From: Lepisosteus oculatus
Lineage: Eukaryota; Chordata; Actinopteri; Semionotiformes; Lepisosteidae
Direction: 5' to 3'
Length of the DNA stretch: 64,000 bases
Assembly (NCBI RefSeq): GCF_040954835.1
Contig: NC_090698.1
Coordinates: forward strand, 5,330,501-5,394,500
Part shown: piece by piece, positions 46,673 through 58,300 of the stretch
Position numbering within the stretch: position 1 is the stretch's first letter
How the letters are laid out: each line of letters opens with the position of its first letter
Translations under genes and position numbers: made by a program
Notes under the pieces: generated by a model
What the model was told of the DNA's origin: nothing
What the model saw: only the letters and a program-made list of their open reading frames with translations
Database searches by the model: none

Positions 46673-47790
46673 CTGTGTTACGGTGGACATCCCTCCCCTA
46701 GGGGGCGCTCCATCTCACTCCCGTCAGTAGTCCCCTGTGATCGTTTGTCTGTGTTCCAGGTGAGCCTTGTTGTGTCTCCCCCTGTTTATTCTTAGCTCCT
46801 CCAGGGCTCAGGGCTCAGGAAGTCACGAGGCCCCCTAGCACCAGGATACCCTACGTCCGCCTCCTGAGGGCACAGGCCTCATCCCCGACTCCTCCTGTGT
46901 TCCCAGCCCGGGGTCTGGAGGATCTCCAGGTCGCTTGTCTGTTCGTGTTTTCCCCTGTTCCTGGGGATTTAAGCCTCGTCACGTCTCGGGATGGATCTAT
47001 GGTTAATGGACCCCTGGACTGTGCCCTGACCCTCCCTTCGGACCTGCTCGGATTTGGACGCCACTCCTGTTTCCTCCAGCGCTTCCCGCATCCCACAGGG
47101 TCGACTACAACACCCGACACTATGTGAGACGCAGGGTGAAGCTTAGCGCTCAAAGACACGCGGCCTGACCCCCTGTCATGAGACTGGGGCATCTCGGCTC
47201 TGGTCCCGCTCTCTGCTTCTCGTCTTCCAGTGCGCCAACGTGCTGTTCCTCCCCTTCGTCGTGTATTTTAAAAACGGGCACTTCCACCTGGCCTACAGAA
47301 CTCTCCCCTGTCCAGGGTCGTGACGAGGACAGGGCGAGGGTGTTGGTGAGATACAAGGCGCTTTAGATAGGAGGATACATGACTGGGGCAGCACAGCAGT
47401 TCACTGAAAGTAACCCACTGCCCCCACTCCAGGCTTGTTGAAGGCAATCCTACTTATTGACAAGCTGCTAAATGAGTTTTGAAGAGAGAAGCCCCCTTCC
47501 CTACACTGTTGCTGGGCGGCCTTTTGATCAAGGCGGGATTCATGTTTGCCAACACCACACTGGCCGCAACAGAAGCCGCAGTTTTGCGCGTTAAACACTT
47601 CCTTTTCTCGTGGAAATAATGATACCGAGCTGCAGACAGGTTGCTCGATGGACAGTCGTGGCTTCCTCCCTCGTGGAAGAAGCCGATAGGGAATGCAGAG
47701 GTGAATATGTTCAACGTCGTGTTTTCATTACGATGCAAAACACTGAATAACGAGTGCTGCTTCTTTTTTTTAAATACGGGGCTTCGACTG
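46673..47790. other. Intergenic sequence, possible retroelement remnant
   Basis: The pyrimidine-rich stretch 46740-47200, with CCTGGGGATTTAAGCC, has the look of a fish LTR, but I see no paired terminal repeats or gag/pol. It is left as unassigned. Confidence 0.35.
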
Positions 47791-47799
47791 ATAGCGGTT

Positions 47800-48640
47800 C
47801 AGATAGGTAAACGCGCGGTTTCGCCTTCAGGGGAAGAGTTTCTGCCGGTGAGGAGGGCGCGGCGCCCAGCTGGCGCCCGTTTGTCCCGGGTGGAAAGGGG
47901 CGAGAGCGGGCCCCGGAGAGAGGTTGTTGTTCTCTCTCGGAGCTCTTCTGCCCGGAAACAAGCCCCGCGTAGCGTGAGACGCCGGGGCTGGGGCTGGGGC
48001 TGGGCGGCCGAGCGATTGGTCGGGCCGCCGCTGATGACGGCGCCCAACTACAGGAGCCGGCGAGCGCGGCTGCTCGCAGCACGGAGGCGGGGGAAGTTGG
48101 TTTTGTCTCAGCGCGTTGACCTCAACCCTCATCGCCCACCACCTCCTGCACTGAGACCCTTGCGTTCGCGTGAATATCTCTCCCAGTTGCCCCCCCCTCT
48201 CCAATGCATCCTTAAACAGCGCGGGGCGTAGTGACAGTTTCGGTTTCTACAAGCAGTGCTGTGTTGTCACCATCGTCCAGTGAAATTATTCTGGAGATCT
48301 TGTATCTCCAGTTGTTTTATGCTGTATCCGTGGTGCTTAGACATCACCTGGGCGACGTTTGTAACTAACTTCCCCCTAAAGTTTTTTTTCATATTCTCTA
48401 CTGATGGGGGGAGTCGATGAAGATATTTCAGACTGCGGTGGCTCTGTGTTCTGAGCGGAAAACCCCCTGCCGGCGTCATCGTTTGTTTTCACCGGTGACG
48501 CGACGGCGGTGGCAACGCGCAGCCGCAGTCGCGCCGCGCTCCTCATTCACGAGACGGGGGCTGTGAATTCAGACTCGGCGCGCGAGACGCAGCCGTCTCC
48601 TGCGAACGGGCACGTTCGGACCGCGAGCTGTCTTGCCATT
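47800..48640. promoter_or_regulatory. CpG island, candidate distal promoter
   Basis: Dense CG dinucleotides, an inverted CCAAT box (CGATTGG, 48013-48019) and a CRE-like TGATGACG (48032-48039) next to GGGGCT reiterations (47982-48003). This is promoter-like. The nearest gene on the plus strand is CCDC9, whose first recognised exon is 7 kb away, so the target is uncertain. Confidence 0.45.
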
Positions 48641-51600
48641 AAAGAGACGTTTTTATTCCGATGTGAATCGTTAACAGGGCACGTGTTTGATCAGACTGTC
48701 AACGCGTTGTCCCGGCGCAGCACGCTGGCGCGAAGACAAATATATCAGCTGACGCACAGTCGATACCAAACCACAAGCCGAACAGAGACGTACACATGCA
48801 CGAACACACGACCGCAGTGTCGGACCTGGCAGCACTGTGAGATAGGAACAAGTCACAGGTTTATTCCCTGCTGAAAAGAGAAGAGAAAAAACACAACGTT
48901 TCGGCTGTGAAGCCTTCTTCAGGTGTGTAAAAAGGGCTCACACCTGAAGAAAGCTTTACGGCCGAAACGTTGTGTTTTCTCTCTTCTCTCTTCAGCAGGG
49001 AATAAACCTGTGACTTGTTCCTTTGCAGATTACGCGTGTTGACGCGGTTGTCCACCCGAAGCACTATGAGATAGCTGTTGACACGCCAGTTGTCACCCGG
49101 AGCACGGAAGCGGTAGAACGGTATTATAAACCCCAGCACCCCAGGTGCGGAATATAACTCCATCAGCTCCGAGTTGTGTTTGTGTTTCTGTACAGCCAAA
49201 CCGGGTCCATGCGAGAACATTCGCTGTGAGACTGAAGGAAGAAGCGCTGGAAGACACGCGTGCCATCGAACACTACACCGTGGAAATGCCGTGTAGTTGT
49301 GTAATATTAACCGTGGCAGCCCCTGATATCGCTGCGGGGTACACCTGTCGCACAACACGGATTCTTACAGACTTTCATAGAAAGCAGTTCTTACGGTTCA
49401 AGGGGTGGTGCCCTATACACACCTGTTGTGACTGGGTACAGTTACATGCGTGGCTTGTGTGTGCGGGGCGCGCTTTTCTAGCCTGGGTTTAAAGAGGACT
49501 CATTCCGAAAGCGTTGCTCGATTCACTAGTTCTCGGCTCGCACCGAGCCTCTCTGGGTGCGTGACGTGGAGTACTTCACATGATGTGTGTGATACAGGCT
49601 GGTGGCTCTGTATCGTCATGGGTTTGAACAGGCCATCTAAAAAACCTCTATCCGGGACAGCTTCATTCACCCAGTGGGTTAATGCAGTTGATATACGAAC
49701 GCCGCCGCTGTCTCAGGTTATTTTCAGCCCTCGTTTCAGAAAGCGCATCGTGTGCTGTAGCTACGTGTTCGGTCTTTTTTTTTTTGCTGTGTAAACTTTT
49801 CGGCTTTTCGGCTTTGCGTGGCGTTGCACCGACTGACCCGTGGACTACAGCGAGACTTTGCGGCTTGTGACGTCAACACCCGTGACAGTGACGCGAAGGA
49901 TTTGTCCCCAAAAGAAGCTGGACCTAGCAATCACGATTTTTTTTTCTGTGATTAGATTTCACAGAACTTCACCAGATCGGTTTCCCTCCCCCTCTTTAAA
50001 GTCGATTTGCTTAGAATAACTAAAAATTGCAGGTTCCTTTGAGTGCACTGAATGAAAGACATCAACCGCGCGAGTTTCGAAGCTGAGGTCATGGTAATAA
50101 AGAAAACAATGATGTCACCCGCAGTCTTAGTTTTTTGCATAACGAGGAATATTTAAAGCATCTCGAGTACGTTTGGAAAGTTTTTTTTCCTCCTAGGGCT
50201 TACGTCATTTCTGTCTAAAAATAGCTTTGAAGGGACGATGGGTACAGTTGCAACACGTTTACAGCCGGACGAGGGGGTTTCATAAGTGAACGTGAGACAA
50301 TTCGTTAATGAGTGAAGACTCCGTCCGCCGGCGCGACAGCGTCTTCGGTCTGTGAGAGAGAGAGACCAAGACGAAACGGCACCGGTTCGGTTCCACGAGA
50401 AACTTCGCTGAGTTAGTGGCAGCGAGCGCGTGGGTCAGGTGCATTGTTTAATCATTTTAAGACCGAAACACGCCGACTCACACCCGACGTTTCACGAGGG
50501 AAGATGAGTGCGCGGTGGTGAAGCAGTGTTCAAAATATCGGTGGGCTAACGCAAGGGCCAAAAAAAAAAAAGTTCAGTCCCTTGTTTACAGAGAAGATAG
50601 GGTTATAAGTTAGTATAATATTAACATGGTAGAGGCGGGGGTGTTACAGGAACTATAAACTTTTTAAAATGACACATCTCCAGGGCCCGAAGGCGTTGTG
50701 CCTCCTGAACAGAGCTTTTCCTTGGCCATCAATAAAACTCTTCCGAGCGTCACTCATGACGGAAGAGAATCACTAAGATAGCAGCCATCCATAAAACAGG
50801 ATGTCAAAACCAAATGCGCATCTATAGACTAAAGACTCCCACTCCATATACATGCAAAGTTCGGAAAATGATAGCGAGACACTAAAATAGAGGATCACGT
50901 ATATGGGAATAGGATTCTGGGAGACAGTAACTGTGGGTTTAGAGAAGGAGGATCTTGCAGCCATGCCTGTCGCATACAGATTCAGATTTTCCGAAAGCTC
51001 TTGATGAAGTTCTCCCTAAAGGATGCATTATTCCATGACAGGCGTCAGAGATTCAGCGCAGCGCTCGTCTCTGGGTGAGATGCTGGTCAATGGACAGGAA
51101 ACACAGAGAGCAGGTCAGAGGTGAATGCTGACGTGGAGGAAGGGGAATTCCATCGAGACGTCTGTGCTGGGACCCCTGCTCTTCCCATCAACGATCAAGA
51201 GTCCGGCTCAGTTAGTGAGCTGAGCTACATTCTCAGATTTTACCAGAGGTTATTTCAAAAGGAGGTTCAGAAAGCATTTAGACAGCATCCAAAATAGGGC
51301 AAACACCCGGGAGACGGCAGTATCTTCGATAAATGTAGCCAAAACATAAACACTCGATATAAAATGGCAAAACGGAGCTTAAAGAATCTACTTTGCTCCC
51401 CCAGTACTTAGCGTTGTCATCATCCTTAATGTTAATACTGTCGCTGTTGTTCTGGCACTGACTGGGTTTCAGCCGATGTCTTGATGACTTGGTCAGTAAA
51501 GATCCCCTGGTACTGTTTAGTAGGAGTTGTGGTGCCCTGACTATGGGTCTTAATAATCTGACCTCCCTGAAGCTGCTCTTTAATTCAATCAGTGAAGTGA

Positions 51601-51807
51601 TTCCTCTCTCCAACCCCCCGATCCTCTGTGCTGCGGGGCTGCGGGTGCAGAACAGCTGCCCTGTGTCACCCAGGTGGTGCTGCCCCCTGGTGGTGGGTGA
51701 AGTGGCTCCTCGTCAATGTGTGAAAGGTCTTTTGAACTCTTTTGAACTTGGGATGGAAAACACTGTACAGATGTACGGACTTGTTTGGAGTTTGGGCAGC
51801 AGCAGTA
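48641..51807. other. Intergenic, CpG-moderate, with foldback element
   Basis: CpG stays fairly frequent to about 50.5 kb. It holds the foldback element 48845-49021. 50520-51807 shows nothing recognised. Confidence 0.55.
48845..49021. repeat. Foldback (inverted-repeat) element, near-perfect 80-bp arms
   Basis: The left arm starts GGAACAAGTCACAGGTTTAT and ends GCCTTCTTCAGGTGTG. The right arm starts CACACCTGAAGAAAGC and ends ATAAACCTGTGACTTGTTCC. The loop is about 12 bp. Arm tips contain CAACGTTTCGGCTGTG and its complement. Confidence 0.85.
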
Positions 51808-52352
51808 TCACCCTGCAGGTCACGACTTATAACAACAGGTGTGAGCCTGGTCAGTACCTGGAGGGGAGACTCCTGGGAAAGCTAAGGTTGCTGCTGGAAG
51901 AAGTGTTAGTGGGGCCAGCAGGGGGCGCTCAGCCTGCAGTCTGTGTGGGTCCTAATGCCCCAGTATAGTGACGGGGACACTGTACTGTAAAAAGGTGCCG
52001 TCCTTTGGATGAGACATAAACTGAGGTCCTGACTCTCTGTGGTCAATAAAAATCCCAGGGCGTTTCTCGAAAAGAGTAGGGGTGTTACCCCGGTGTCCTG
52101 GCCAAAGTTCCCCCTGGACTTTACCACTCATGGCCTCCTAATAATCCCCATCTCTGAACTGGCTCCATCACTCTGCTCTCCTCCCACTGAGTGCTGGTGT
52201 GTGGGGAGAGGACTGGTGCCCTATAGCTGCTGTCGCATCACCCAGGTGGGGGTACTCACTGGCGGTGGTGGAAGGGAGTCCCTTTTATCTGTAAAGCGCT
52301 TTGAGTGGAGTGTCCAGAAAAGCACCATATACAGTAAGTGTAAGGAATTATC
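51808..52352 (-). repeat. 0.55-kb dispersed repeat, full length
   Basis: Reverse copy from TATCACCCTGCAGGTCACG through CTGGAGGGGAGACTCCTGGG to CTTTGAGTGGAGTGTCCAG and GTAAGTGTAAGGAATTATC. Confidence 0.85.
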
Positions 52353-55255
52353 ATTATTAAGTTTGGTTAGAGCAGTGGCGACCTCTAGCGGTAGAAAAGT
52401 GAGGCACAGCTTCCAAGCCCCTTTCGAGCTGGCGAACCGGAGCGCTGATCTTCTAGTTATGTACAGTCAGGCCCTACGGGGAGGGGCCACTTGGCTCGGG
52501 CCTCACTTCAGCCAAGGGTGCGTGGTCCCCCCACTTTAACCCTAAATATATAAAGTAGTCGAGCCAGAGCACATTCTACTAATAAAAAAATACATGCTAT
52601 TCTTTACATTAAAATATTTTTGACCCCTCTTCCCAAACAATGAAGGGGCCTAGCAGTGTGAAATGGCCCGGGCCTCACCTGAGCTCTCGAAGCTGCCGAA
52701 CAGAACATGGGCCTCTTGAGGAGCTCGGATCTCGGAGGTATCTCGTTTACACTCGCGCAGGCCAAAATATTAGGAACCCCCACCGCCTAGTGGAGGGGCC
52801 TTTAACAGGACGTCGTGTTTCGTTATGTTTCACGATAGTTCAGGAACATCTCTTCATTGGACTAACCGGATCGCCCTCAGTTGAGGTGGCGATGAGGGAC
52901 AGGGGTCGCGGAATTGAACTCCGGGACTCCGGGTGATAGTCTGTCGCAACTGAGCCTCACTCTCATAGCAGACGACTCGTGAAATGAAACGAGTGGTTTT
53001 TTTCTGCTAATTTGGATCTTCAGTTTTCCGTTTTTCTGATTGTATCAATCACAGCGATGGGGCTCATGATAGCTGCGGAAGAGTCACGGAGTCCTTTCGC
53101 GTGTGGTTGCTTCCTTACAATCCCAGTCTTTCCCGTTATTGCTAGTTTGCTTGTTTATCATACGAAGAAGAAAATTCACAATAGTTAATGACGTAAATAT
53201 GTAAGTATTTATTTAAATAAGTGTAACACCACAGTAGCAATATCAATATCAAATGAATCCACTGAACAATCATCTATAAATATTATTAGGACTCACACCA
53301 TAATCACGTAAATTCGTTGATACGTCGTGGGTGGCAGGCGGTTCCCTCTAATGTTTAATGGTCTGTGTGCGCACAAATCTCAAGTTGTGCAACTTTTTCC
53401 CTCCCCGTGACAAAAACTTGTGCGCACTAAATCGAGTGTAAGCAATATTGTAAACCTGAAATGATTTTTTTTTTGTTAATAAAGTCATTCTCACAGAAGC
53501 ATAGAGATCCGAGAGACCGAGACAGCGATTCAGCGAGCCCAGCCCAGACCGAGTGCCGAGCGAGCATGAGCAGTGAGGTCCGAGACGGCGAGAGCACAGA
53601 TATCGATGATCGAGTACCAGTAATAAAGCACACAGCCACAGTTGGGCCCTCTCGCAGCCAGTCTCGTGGTGAATTTAGCATTTTTCAATTGAAGACCGTG
53701 TTTGTTTTATTATCATCATCCTATTATTTTTTGGGGGGGTGGGGGGGGGTATTTAATTTTTCGTGCGCAGTTCAATTTCCTATTTGCGCATATTTCATAA
53801 CCTGTGTGCTTGGAGGGAACATCGCGGGCTATTTATTGCATCACGTCGTATTCGCTGACACTGTACGTTTGGTCAAAAGGCGAGTCTCTGGCTTTAAGGG
53901 CTCTCGGACCGCCTCTCGCCGCTGAGTGCGCCTCACTATTTGGCAGGCGGCTCGAGCCGGGCGTGCAGGAAGCGCCTCTTTCCATCTCACTATTTGGCAG
54001 GAAGCTGGAGCCGGGTATGCAGGAAGCGGGGGATGAACACACGGATTAAGTGAAGGCTAGCACGGACACACTGTGCAGCGTACAGCTTCGAGGAACGTAA
54101 ACAGGCCTCCGATCAAAGTCAAGGGACCGAAAACAACCTGCAGGTAACTGCAGGAACAGGTATGCAGTATATATACACCACACCGATAGCTCACGGGGTT
54201 TTATTATTATTTTTTAGTCTAATGTGAGCGTTTAATGACATGGTTCTTTTCTGTATAAATAACTGGACACATGTTGCTTTTACAATTGGTGAATTTGGTG
54301 TCACAGCTTTTGCTGAACTTGGGCCGGTTATGCTTCTGTAAAAGACTCCTGGACAGAACACAGTTTAACACAGCTCGAGTCCGGTTGAATAAGAGCGGAG
54401 GTTTCCTTGTCTGAGGCAATTACGTCCGAACGCTGATGGTACCTACGCGGGTAACGGGATTTAACCTGTAAATACGATTAATAGGTGCTTGTAAAGGAGA
54501 TTAGGTCGCGCGTAACCACAAAACTGGGCTCAACCTCACGCTGACGCCTTTTAGAATTCGTTTACCTTGAACGGAAAACTACGGACGTTTGAGTAGAGGG
54601 TTGTCGATTTAGTTTTTTTGCAAATCAAATTCCCTCGTGTTGCACGTGGGGAATTTATATTCCTGTCGCTGGGATAGTTTCGTTTCCTCGTATTTGTTTT
54701 CCTCGGAACCAAACGTGCACGTTGCTTTCCCCACACGCCGCGTTTGCAGTTGTGTGCTTCAGGGCGACCCTGCCCCCGTGGGGCGTCCGTGGACGTGAAT
54801 GTACCGTGGGCTGAATCCACAGCTGATACCGCCCCGTCCGCCCACAAGGCGTTAACATGTTTCAGTTCAGAACCGATTAATCGTGCACTCTGAGTGCCGA
54901 AACACTGGAAGGAAATCTTCTAACGGTACGTAGGCACAGTTTACAGAGTTGACAAACGGGAAATGGGCTTAACTGTGTCTTTCTGGATCAGTGCTGTACA
55001 AAGGAGAATAATGTGTAAGTGTGGCCAGAGAGGCTTGGTGCTTTCCTGGGTTTAACTTTTCAAATTATTAGAAATTAGTCAGAAATAACGACCGCGTATT
55101 GACCTGCGAGGCACGATCAGGCAACAGTCCTGGAATCTTTCACTTGACCTGAAACTGGCTAACCTAAACAAAAGGTCTCTCTTGTTTCTGGGTACTAAGC
55201 CTGTATTTCTATTTTATTTTTGGACAGTGTAACTACACTTGCTCTCCTCTTCCAG
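52353..55255. other. Intergenic or 5' region of CCDC9
   Basis: It holds a two-copy 54-bp tandem repeat (53932-54027). Around 52850-52960 there is a tRNA-like B-box complement (GAATTGAAC). Donor-like CTGCAG|GTAACT (54138) and AACG|GTACGT (54925) could end a CCDC9 leader exon, but neither can be proved. The frame at 53461-53925 resembles nothing I know. Confidence 0.45.
53932..54027 (+). repeat. Two-copy tandem repeat, 54-bp offset
   Basis: CTCACTATTTGGCAGGCGGC...GTGCAGGAAGCG and CTCACTATTTGGCAGGAAGC...ATGCAGGAAGCG, about 42 bp matched per copy. Confidence 0.8.
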
Positions 55256-55327
55256 CAGCCTGAGGGCACAGAGTGGCCGGCATTTCCTGTCCTCTCCCAG
55301 TGGGCCAGCGCAGGACGGGCAGTCATG
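55256..55327 (+). CDS. CCDC9: CCDC9 start-codon exon (5' UTR plus ATG only)
   Basis: Acceptor TGCTCTCCTCTTCCAG|CAG at 55255 (a CAGCAG tandem). The exon ends GGGCAGTCATG|GTGAGT, so the initiator ATG (55325-55327) is its last codon. The next exon supplies SAALDLK in frame. A second AG at 55301 could shorten the leader. An upstream non-coding exon is implied if the acceptor is used. Confidence 0.8.
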
Positions 55328-58300
55328 GTGAGTCTCTTGAGTTCGGATCGAAATCAAAACCTGCCTGCTGCTCACAAAGGCCGGAATTCTTCTCCGACCC
55401 GGAGCTCGGTGTGACGGAGGGGTGTGTGTGAGTTTCTTTCTCGTCTTCTCCACTGTCATAACCTGACGCAAGCGTTCGGGTGTACGAGCCCTGCGTCTGC
55501 CACCTGGCGGTGTGGGTGGCAGGGTGGGCACAGAGCCGTAGAGCCGCAGACAGTTACAGCTCCTCACTGAGCCTGGATTGGAGGGTGGGAGAAGAGGGAC
55601 AGGCCACATTATAAGATCAGATCACTTTATTGGGCATATACAATTTCCTGTATTAGGAATTTGTCCACCTTGCTCTCCATGAGACACACAGGGAGTGAAG
55701 CTGGGGGTCAGAGCGCAGGGTCGGCCATTTATAAGGCCCCCCTGGAGCAGCTGGGGTCAAGGGCCTCGCTCAGGGAGGAGGTAGGAGAGTAAGATTCCTC
55801 TGCCGGCTGCGGGATACGAACCGGCAACACTCCAGCCACAGGCGCAGATCCTCAGCCACAGAGCCACCGCACGGCCCCAGTGACATTTCAATGTGGCTGT
55901 TGTGGTAACTCCCACCTCCTGATGGCCGTCAGGGACTTTCACACTGGCTGGGGCGGAACCCAGTCGAACCTGATGATTCCTGGCTTTATTGAAGGATCCA
56001 ACCCCAAAAACTGAGCAAAAGGTTTCTTTGACTGGCCGTGAGACAGACAGCCCTGCATGAAAATCTTTGTACTTGACCTGGTGTTAAACAGTACCTGGAC
56101 GGAATGCAAACTACTGACAGACAGTAGTGGGCTTTGTGTCTGCAGATGCATGTCGTTTCTAACAGCCCCTGTACCGTGTTGAACATAGCAGGCTGCTCTC
56201 CACTGACAAGAGCTCTAAGAGGAGTCCCTCCAGTGGTGAAGTTGCTTTAGTTAATTCCTAAAATCCAGGGATTCACTGGGCCACATTAAGCTGCTTTAGT
56301 TAGCCCTTAAAATCCAGGGGTCGCTGGCTAATCTTACTGGGACTCGGATTCTTCAAGCGGGGGCACCTGTTTTGCCCGGATGCCCCAGTGTCCGCTGAGC
56401 TCTCACGCCCCATGTCTGTCTGCGGCGGTGCCCCCAGGCGTTTGAGAGGCAGGTGGTCTGGGGGCCTCCTTTTCTGTCGGACACCTGCCTGTTGCCTTCA
56501 TGTCTCCGTGGCGCCCGGCTGGAGGCGGCGGAGGAGATCGAGACCCGGGGAGGAGGAGGAGGGGGGCGGGGTGGACGTCGAGAAGGCAGGCGCCAGCCGG
56601 TTTTAAGGTGCTGAGGCGGTCTCTGGTTGCTCTTCCTCGCCCAAGTCTGCAGCGCTGGATCTGAAGACGAAGGAAGAGAAGGACGCGGAGCTGGACCGGC
56701 GTATCGAGGCCCTGCGGAAGAAGAATGAGGCCCTCGTCAGGCGGTACCAGGTAAGGCCCAGGCCAGCAGCCCCTTTTACTTTCAGGCTGGCGAACGTTGT
56801 GGCCGCCGTTTGCACTAGATGGGGGGGATTAACCAGCTCTTCGGCACCGAGTGGGTCATGATGCACTGCGTCTGCGTGGGTGATTGGTATCCCGGATTGC
56901 CGGGACTTTTCCCCGTGATCTTCCCCCTCGCCTCAGCCGGTCTCCTCCCCACCCGCAGGAAATTGAGGAGGACAAGAAGAGGGCGGAGCAGGAAGGCATC
57001 GCTGTGACGACCTCCTTGCGCAAGCCCCGCCCCCCGGAGGCGGAGCCGGAACACAGGCGGGCGGAGAAGGAGAGCCTCACCGTCACTGTGGACCTGTCCA
57101 AGGCGCCCGGGGTGAGCGAGCGCACTGACCTGCCGGCTCGCCTGAGCGCTCAAGCACAGTTGCAGACCGACCCCCTTAAACCAAACCTCCATAAACACTT
57201 ATAAGAGTTGTACTGTGGCACAATGATGCATTGCCTGCCAGTAGCAGCAATAATGAATTCCTTACACTTATATAGCGCTTTTCTGGACCCTCCACTCAAA
57301 GCACTTCACAGGTAATGGGGATACCCTCCACCCCCACCAGTGTGTACCCACACCTGGATAATGTGACGGCAACCTTAGTGCGCCAGTACTCTCACCACAC
57401 ACCAGCTCTCAGTGGGGAGGAGAGCAGAGTGATGAAGCCAGTTCAAGATGGGGATGATTAGGAGGCCATGACTGGTGAAGGCCAGGGGGAAATTTAGCCA
57501 GAACCTGCTCTTTTCAAGAAACACCCCAGGATTTTTAATGACCACAGAGTCAGGACCTCACTTTTATGTCTCATCTTAAGGACGGCGCCTTTTTACAGTA
57601 TAGTGTCCCTGTCATGACACTGGGGCATTAGGACACACAGACTGCAGGGTGAGCGCCCTCTATTGGTCCCACAGACACCTCTTCCAGCAGCAGCCCCAGC
57701 TTTCCCAAGAGTCTCCCCTCCAGGTACTGGCCAGGCTCACACCTGCTGAGCTCCACAGGGCTGCCAGGCTGTAAATGCACTGTCACAAATTGTACAAGCA
57801 CGTCGGAACCCTTTGAGCACTGCAGCTACAGCACTGTAAATGGGCAAGTGGGCACGTGTAAGTGGCAGTGTGCTGGTGTGTCTGCGCTGGCTGACCGCTC
57901 CGTCTTCTCCCAGCAGGAGAAGCGCGTCATCAGCGACAGGAAGCCCGTGTCTCCCCGCGGCCGGGGACAGGACGGGGAGTTCGCCGCGGACCCCCCCCGC
58001 AGCCCCCCGGGGCAGAGCCCCCCCAGGAGGGCCGGGTCCGGCCGGCTGAGCCGCGGGCCCCGGGGTGGCAGCGGTGGCGGCGGCGGCGGCGTCTACTACG
58101 AGCGGAGAGAGCCGCGGCGCGAGAAGGGGGAGCCCCGGCAGGACCGCGAGGCGGGGGAGGGCGCCGGGAGGCCGGAGCACACGCCCCGGGGGCGAAGGGG
58201 CCGAGGCGGCGGGCCGGTTGGCCCCGGCCCGGACAGGAAGACCAAGGTCAGTCAGTCCTTCGCGCTTTCCGGACCCCTGGGAAGCAGGTTTTGCGCCGCA

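Noticed and set aside
46740..47200. Possible solo LTR
   Set aside because: Pyrimidine-rich composition is suggestive, but no TG...CA ends with target duplications were identified.
53461..53925. 154-aa ORF starting in a T-rich tract
   Set aside because: It contains a short plausible segment (SSEVRDGESTDIDD) but no recognisable domain, no splice logic, and a hydrophobic part made by T/G runs.
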